Assembly: GCA_030834835.1 (NCBI GenBank)
Contig: JAUQXD010000775.1
Span: 1-9,121, forward strand
DNA: 9,121 nt
DNA from: Thermoflexales bacterium
GTDB lineage: Bacteria; Chloroflexota; Anaerolineae; Fen-1058
Direction of reading: 5' to 3'
The notes under the pieces were generated by a model. It saw only the letters and a program-made list of their open reading frames with translations. It was not told where the DNA came from and did not search any database. Position 1 is the stretch's first letter. Every line of letters begins with the position of its first letter. Shown in pieces: positions 6,148 to 9,121 of the stretch. Both the position numbers and the translations under genes were made by a program.

Positions 6148-6561
6148 ATGAGCGTTTCAGATCCGATCGGTGATATGCTGACCCGCGTGCGCAATGCGTC
6201 GATCATCGGCCACAGCTTGGTGGCGATGCCGAGCAGCCGCATCAAGGTGGCCATTGCCAACATCCTGAAAGAAGAAGGCTATATTCAGGATTTTGAAGTG
6301 ACGCAAGAAGAGGGCCGCCCGCAGGCCACGCTGCGGATGTGGCTGAAGTATGTCGGTGATCGCCGGCATCGTGTGGCGGCCATCACCGGTGTCAAGCGCA
6401 TCAGCACGCCGGGCTGCCGCGTCTATTCGCAGAAAGGCGATGTGCCCTGGGTCCTGTCGGGCATGGGCATCGCCATCCTGTCGACGCCGAAAGGCGTCAT
6501 TACCGGCCAACAGGCGCGGCGCCTGGGTGTGGGCGGTGAAGTGTTGTGCCACGTCTGGTAG
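6148..6561 (+). CDS. rpsH: 30S ribosomal protein S8
   Basis: S8 is a primary binder of 16S rRNA helix 21 and, in E. coli, the translational repressor of the spc operon. The 137-residue protein starts MSVSDPIGDMLTRVRNAS (family: DPIADMLTRIRNA). It continues with MPSSRIKVAIANILKEEGYI, the central beta strands, GVKRISTPGCRVY (81-93), and the C-terminal RNA-binding half, GMGIAILSTPKGVITGQQARRLGVGGEVLCHVW. The STPKG segment has Pro where E. coli has STSKG; the surrounding binding loop is otherwise intact. AGAGGAG 6134-6140 is 7 bases before the ATG. The gene is flanked by two hairpin-forming spacers, and it lies downstream of a hairpin at the junction where E. coli S8 acts. Confidence 0.98.
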   Translation: MSVSDPIGDMLTRVRNASIIGHSLVAMPSSRIKVAIANILKEEGYIQDFEVTQEEGRPQATLRMWLKYVGDRRHRVAAITGVKRISTPGCRVYSQKGDVPWVLSGMGIAILSTPKGVITGQQARRLGVGGEVLCHVW

Positions 6562-6579
6562 TCTGCACGGTCGCAGATT
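6560..6579 (+). promoter_or_regulatory. Small hairpin at the rpsH stop codon, before rplF
   Basis: TCTGC 6562-6566 pairs with GCAGA 6573-6577 around a 6-base loop. The stem can be lengthened by G6561-T6578 (wobble) and A6560-T6579, which takes in the last bases of the rpsH stop codon. A pyrimidine-rich stretch (TTCTTACTTC, 6578-6587) follows, then the rplF Shine-Dalgarno GGAGG 6588-6592. It is weaker than a normal intrinsic terminator and the T-run is interrupted. It may be an mRNA end-stabiliser or chance. Confidence 0.25.
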
Positions 6580-6597
6580 CTTACTTCGGAGGATTCG

Positions 6598-7146
6598 ATG
6601 TCGCGCATTGGTAAGAAACCCGTGCTGCTCCCAGCCGGTGTTCAAGTGAAAATAAACGGGTCCGACGTTCACGTCAAAGGCCCGAAAGGCGAACTGACCC
6701 GATCATTCGATCCGGCCATGACGATCGCGCAACAGGGCAATGAAGTTATTGTGTCACGGCCTGACGACCTGCGCCAGAACCGGGCCTTGCATGGCCTGAC
6801 GCGCGCGCTGTTGTTCAACATGGTCGAGGGCGTTACGAACGGCTTCAAGAAGACCCTGATGGTGGACGGCGTGGGGTATCGCGCCGAACTGTCCGGCAAG
6901 CGGCTGATGCTGTATCTGGGTTACTCACACCCGATCATGATCGAACCGCCCGCCGGGATTACCATCGAAGCTGACCCCAAGGCCAAGACGATCTCCATCG
7001 CCGGCATTGACAAAGAAAAGGTCGGCGAGATCGCGGCCGAGATTCGTCTGCTGCGTCCGCCCGAGCCGTACAAGGGCAAGGGCATTCGGTATTCGGATGA
7101 GGTTGTCCGGCGCAAGGCGGGCAAGGCCGGCAAGGTCGGCGGGTAA
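6598..7146 (+). CDS. rplF: 50S ribosomal protein L6
   Basis: L6 lies at the base of the L7/L12 stalk next to the sarcin-ricin loop, where translation GTPases dock. The 182-residue protein starts MSRIGKKPVLLPAGVQV (family start MSRIGxxPIxxPxGV). Two tandem copies of the same fold can be traced: residues about 1-80 with VHVKGPKGEL, and 83-170 with FKKTLMVDGVGYRAELSGKRLMLYLGYSHPI. The signature PEPYKGKGIRY is at 155-165, followed by a basic Lys/Gly tail. GGAGG 6588-6592 is 5 bases before the ATG. Length and motif order are normal. Confidence 0.98.
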   Translation: MSRIGKKPVLLPAGVQVKINGSDVHVKGPKGELTRSFDPAMTIAQQGNEVIVSRPDDLRQNRALHGLTRALLFNMVEGVTNGFKKTLMVDGVGYRAELSGKRLMLYLGYSHPIMIEPPAGITIEADPKAKTISIAGIDKEKVGEIAAEIRLLRPPEPYKGKGIRYSDEVVRRKAGKAGKVGG

Positions 7147-7162
7147 GTGAGGGTATTGATCC

Positions 7163-7525
7163 ATGGCTAAATCACGTAATGCAGCACGTCTACATCGCCA
7201 CAATCGCGTGCGCGGCCGTGTCAACGGCACGCCGGAGCAGCCGCGTTTGAATGTGTTCCGCAGCCTGGCAAACATTTACGCGCAGATCATCGACGATACG
7301 CAGGGCTTTACGCTGGTGTCGGCTTCGACGATTGACGCCGAAGTGGCGACCCAGGTCAGCGGCCTGAAGGGCGTCGACCGGGCTAAGTTGGTCGGCAAGG
7401 TGCTGGCCGATCGGGCGAAGGCGAAGGGTATCAAGCGCGTGGTGTTTGATCGCGGCGGTTACCGGTATATGGGCCAGGTTAAGGCTTTGGCCGATGCCAG
7501 CCGCGAAAACGGGTTGGAGTTCTAG
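7163..7525 (+). CDS. rplR: 50S ribosomal protein L18
   Basis: L18 binds 5S rRNA and links it with L5 to the central protuberance. The 120-residue protein has a basic N-terminal arm ([20 protein letters not shown]). The core follows with [19 protein letters not shown] (28-46), [57 protein letters not shown]. The [27 protein letters not shown] ending is diagnostic. The Shine-Dalgarno is modest (GTGAGGG 7147-7153, 9 bases from the ATG), next to the rplF stop. The gap to rplF is 16 bases. Confidence 0.98.
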   Translation: MAKSRNAARLHRHNRVRGRVNGTPEQPRLNVFRSLANIYAQIIDDTQGFTLVSASTIDAEVATQVSGLKGVDRAKLVGKVLADRAKAKGIKRVVFDRGGYRYMGQVKALADASRENGLEF

Positions 7526-7534
7526 GAGCGTCCC

Positions 7535-8083
7535 ATGGCAAAACGAAACGAAAAACGGGCCGATATTGAGCCGCGGGAAGAACTGGACGAGCGCGTCGTT
7601 AACATTTCGCGCGTGGCGAAGGTGATCAAAGGCGGGCGCCGGTTTGCGTTCCGCGTGGTGGTCGTCGCCGGTGACAATCGCGGCAACGTCGGCGTGGGCG
7701 TCGGCAAGAGCCGCGGCGTGCCGGAAGCGATTCGCAAGGCCACCGAGCGCGCGCGCCGCGCCATGCATCCGGTGACCCTGTCGGGCACGACGATCCCGCA
7801 CGAAGTGATCGTCAAGTTCGGCGGCGCCAGGATCATGCTGAAGCCGGCTTCGCCCGGTACCGGCGTTATCGCGGGTGGCGGCGTGCGCGCCGTGCTGGAA
7901 ACCGCCGGGGTGCGCGATATTCTCACCAAGTCGCTGGGCAGCAGCAACCAGCTGAATATGATTCGCGCGACGCTGAAGGGTCTGGAAGACATGAAAGATC
8001 CGGCCGTGCTGGCTAAAGTGCGCGGCAAGAACCCGGAAGATGTCGTGCCGTTCTGGAGGCGCCGCAATGCGCAACAAGCCTGA
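7535..8083 (+). CDS. rpsE: 30S ribosomal protein S5
   Basis: S5 is a 30S body protein near the decoding site and mRNA entry, with roles in fidelity. In the 182-residue protein the N-terminal dsRNA-binding-like domain runs about 15-80. It includes [23 protein letters not shown]; the loop at 30-39 is where spectinomycin-resistance changes occur in other bacteria, and no deletion is seen here. [24 protein letters not shown] follows. The C-terminal domain has GTTIPHEV (84-91), [36 protein letters not shown] and a basic tail. AGGAG 7524-7528, overlapping the rplR stop, is 6 bases before the ATG. The last 17 bases overlap rpmD. Confidence 0.98.
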   Translation: MAKRNEKRADIEPREELDERVVNISRVAKVIKGGRRFAFRVVVVAGDNRGNVGVGVGKSRGVPEAIRKATERARRAMHPVTLSGTTIPHEVIVKFGGARIMLKPASPGTGVIAGGGVRAVLETAGVRDILTKSLGSSNQLNMIRATLKGLEDMKDPAVLAKVRGKNPEDVVPFWRRRNAQQA

Positions 8084-8273
8084 AATAGTCGGCGCAAAAC
8101 TGCGCGTAACGTTGGTTAAAAGCCCGACGAAGTACTCGGAGCGCCACAAGCGCAACGTACGGGCGTTGGGCCTGCATCGGATGCATCAAACGGTCGAGCA
8201 TATTGACGGGCCGGTGGCTCGCGGGATGATCGCCAGAGTGGCCTTTTTGGTCGCCGTCGAGGAAGTCAAATGA
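8067..8273 (+). CDS. rpmD: 50S ribosomal protein L30
   Basis: L30 is a small 50S protein contacting 23S and 5S rRNA; it is absent from some bacterial phyla. The 68-residue product is slightly longer than the 58-60 usual. After a short N-terminal extension ([10 protein letters not shown]) it shows [56 protein letters not shown], in which VRALGLxRxxQTVEHxDxPxxRGMI is the family signature. I chose ATG 8067 because GGAGG at 8055-8059 lies 7 bases upstream. The frame is open back to 8040, but that part has no family match. It overlaps rpsE by 17 bases in a different frame and rplO by 4 bases. Confidence 0.96.
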   Translation: MRNKPEIVGAKLRVTLVKSPTKYSERHKRNVRALGLHRMHQTVEHIDGPVARGMIARVAFLVAVEEVK

Positions 8274-8725
8274 AACTGCATGATCTACAACCAGGCGAAG
8301 GCGCGAAAACTCGGAAGAAGCGCGTCGGGCGCGGCCTCGGTTCGGGGCAGGGCACCTACGCAGGGCGCGGCAAGAAAGGCCAGCACGCTCGATCGGGCGG
8401 GACGAAAGCCCCGTACCATCAAGGCGGCAACTTGCCGCTCGTGCGTAAGCTGCCGTTCGTGCGCGGCGTCGGCTTCACCTCGCGCACCAAAGTGTACTAT
8501 TCGCCCGTGACTCTGGGCGATTTGAACGATTTTGCGGCCGGCACGGAAATCAATCCGATGGTGTTGACCGCCGCCGGACTGATTCACTCGGCCGGCGAGC
8601 CGGTGGTGATTCTGGGCCACGGTGATCTGGACAAGGCGCTGACCATCAGGACACACCGCATCAGCGAGTCGGCGCGCCAGAAGATCGAAGCGGCCGGCGG
8701 CACGATCGAGATTCTGCCGCTGTAG
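8270..8725 (+). CDS. rplO: 50S ribosomal protein L15
   Basis: L15 is a late-assembly 50S protein with a long, unstructured, Gly/Arg-rich N-terminal arm that threads into 23S rRNA. Here the arm runs about 1-60: [42 protein letters not shown], with GRGxGSGxGxxxGRGxKGQxAR as the hallmark. The globular part includes GDLNDFAAGTEINPMVLTAAGLI and the C-terminal RISESARQKIEAAGGTIEILPL (family AxxKIEAAGGxVE). The length of 151 is normal. The start ATG overlaps the rpmD stop as ATGA (8270-8273), with GAGGA at 8259-8263 as Shine-Dalgarno; this is typical termination-reinitiation coupling. Confidence 0.98.
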   Translation: MKLHDLQPGEGAKTRKKRVGRGLGSGQGTYAGRGKKGQHARSGGTKAPYHQGGNLPLVRKLPFVRGVGFTSRTKVYYSPVTLGDLNDFAAGTEINPMVLTAAGLIHSAGEPVVILGHGDLDKALTIRTHRISESARQKIEAAGGTIEILPL

Positions 8726-8742
8726 CCGCTGTGGGGCGCGAA

Positions 8743-8756
8743 CTCCTCAATCGGAG
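8743..8756 (+). promoter_or_regulatory. Hairpin that can cover the secY Shine-Dalgarno
   Basis: CTCC 8743-8746 is complementary to GGAG 8753-8756, with a 6-base loop (TCAATC). GGAG is the only good ribosome binding site for secY, 7 bases before its ATG. The stem has only 4 pairs, so it would be marginally stable alone and could be melted by ribosomes finishing rplO 18 bases upstream. This is a possible way to couple secY translation to rplO; it may equally be chance. Confidence 0.3.
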
Positions 8757-8763
8757 ATAAACG

Positions 8764-9121
8764 ATGATTCAAGCCGTTAGAAGTGCCTTTGCACTGCCTG
8801 ACCTGCGGAAGAAGATTCTCTTCACGCTGTTGATCCTGGTGATCTACCGCGTGGCGTCGCACATCCCGGTGCCGGGCGTCGATCAGGCAGCGCTGGATAG
8901 CCTGTTCAATACGACCTCCGGTGTGGGCGCGCTGGCGAACGTTATCAACCTGTTGTCCGGCGGCGCGGTCTCCAACTTCTCAGTGTTGGCGATGGGCGTT
9001 TATCCGTACATTACCGCGCAGATTATTCTGCAATTGCTGGTCGGCGTGATTCCGGCGTTAGAGCGGATGATGAAGGAAGAAGGCACGGCCGGCCGCAAGA
9101 AGATCGAGACCTACACGTACA
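8764..9121 (+). CDS. secY: Preprotein translocase subunit SecY, 5' part (3' end outside window)
   Basis: SecY is the channel-forming subunit of the SecYEG translocon in the inner membrane. The first 119 codons are present out of about 430. The N-terminus MIQAVRSAFALPDLRKKI is cytoplasmic. Transmembrane segment 1 is about residues 18-31 and ends in the conserved RVASHIPVPGVD (29-40). A loop follows, then the plug region and segment 2: INLLSGGAVSNFSVLAMGVYPYITAQIILQLL (61-92), in which the LLSGG and SVxxxGxxPYI patterns are family hallmarks. The first cytoplasmic loop begins IPALERMMKEEGTAGRKKIETYTY. The N-terminal form resembles Chloroflexota SecY. The start ATG has GGAG 8753-8756 upstream. 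Its place directly after rplO is the usual spc arrangement; adk and map often follow but are not visible here. Confidence 0.97.
   Translation, partial: MIQAVRSAFALPDLRKKILFTLLILVIYRVASHIPVPGVDQAALDSLFNTTSGVGALANVINLLSGGAVSNFSVLAMGVYPYITAQIILQLLVGVIPALERMMKEEGTAGRKKIETYTY

Noticed and set aside
7190..8155. Long open frame on the - strand opposite rplR, rpsE and rpmD
   Set aside because: It has the same composition and antisense placement as the other shadows; the sense strand is fully explained by known proteins.
1..9121. A previously undescribed system or inserted accessory gene within the cluster
   Set aside because: All 21 genes are in canonical S10-spc order with normal lengths, and every spacer is too short (85 bases or less) to hide another gene. 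Novelty, if any, is limited to RNA structures and residue changes.

Overview
The window is an uninterrupted stretch of the universal bacterial S10-spc ribosomal protein cluster, all on the + strand: the 3' end of rplC, then rplD, rplW, rplB, rpsS, rplV, rpsC, rplP, rpmC, rpsQ, rplN, rplX, rplE, rpsN, rpsH, rplF, rplR, rpsE, rpmD, rplO and the 5' end of secY. That is 21 protein genes, 19 of them complete. There are no tRNA, rRNA, CRISPR or mobile elements, no foreign gene inserted between ribosomal genes, and no gene-free stretch longer than 85 bases.

The DNA is GC-rich. Several features argue against Proteobacteria: the short zinc-binding form of S14, an L24 with a C-terminal CxxC/CxxC zinc ribbon, L2 with a [10 protein letters not shown] segment, and the sequence of the SecY N-terminus. 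Together they best fit Chloroflexota (Anaerolineae-like or a related uncultured lineage). This is my recollection of family sequences, not a database result.

Layout: bases 1-4526 correspond to the S10 operon part (L3 to S17) and 4529-9121 to the spc part (L14 to SecY). I see no promoter or convincing terminator between them, so the whole is probably one transcript. Genes are separated by 0-40 bases or overlap (rpsE/rpmD by 17 bases, rpmD/rplO by 4), and most have a clear Shine-Dalgarno sequence. Three spacers are longer: rpsC-rplP (79), rplX-rplE (85) and rpsN-rpsH (77). The products are components of the 30S and 50S subunits, followed by the SecY channel that takes nascent membrane proteins from the ribosome.

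I did not find a new biological system. The parts worth a second look are RNA-level and small. A long imperfect hairpin fills the rplX-rplE spacer, the place where E. coli S8 represses its own operon. A GCAA-capped hairpin lies just before rpsH. A small hairpin could mask the secY ribosome binding site. S3 carries unusual substitutions at otherwise strongly conserved mRNA-entry residues.
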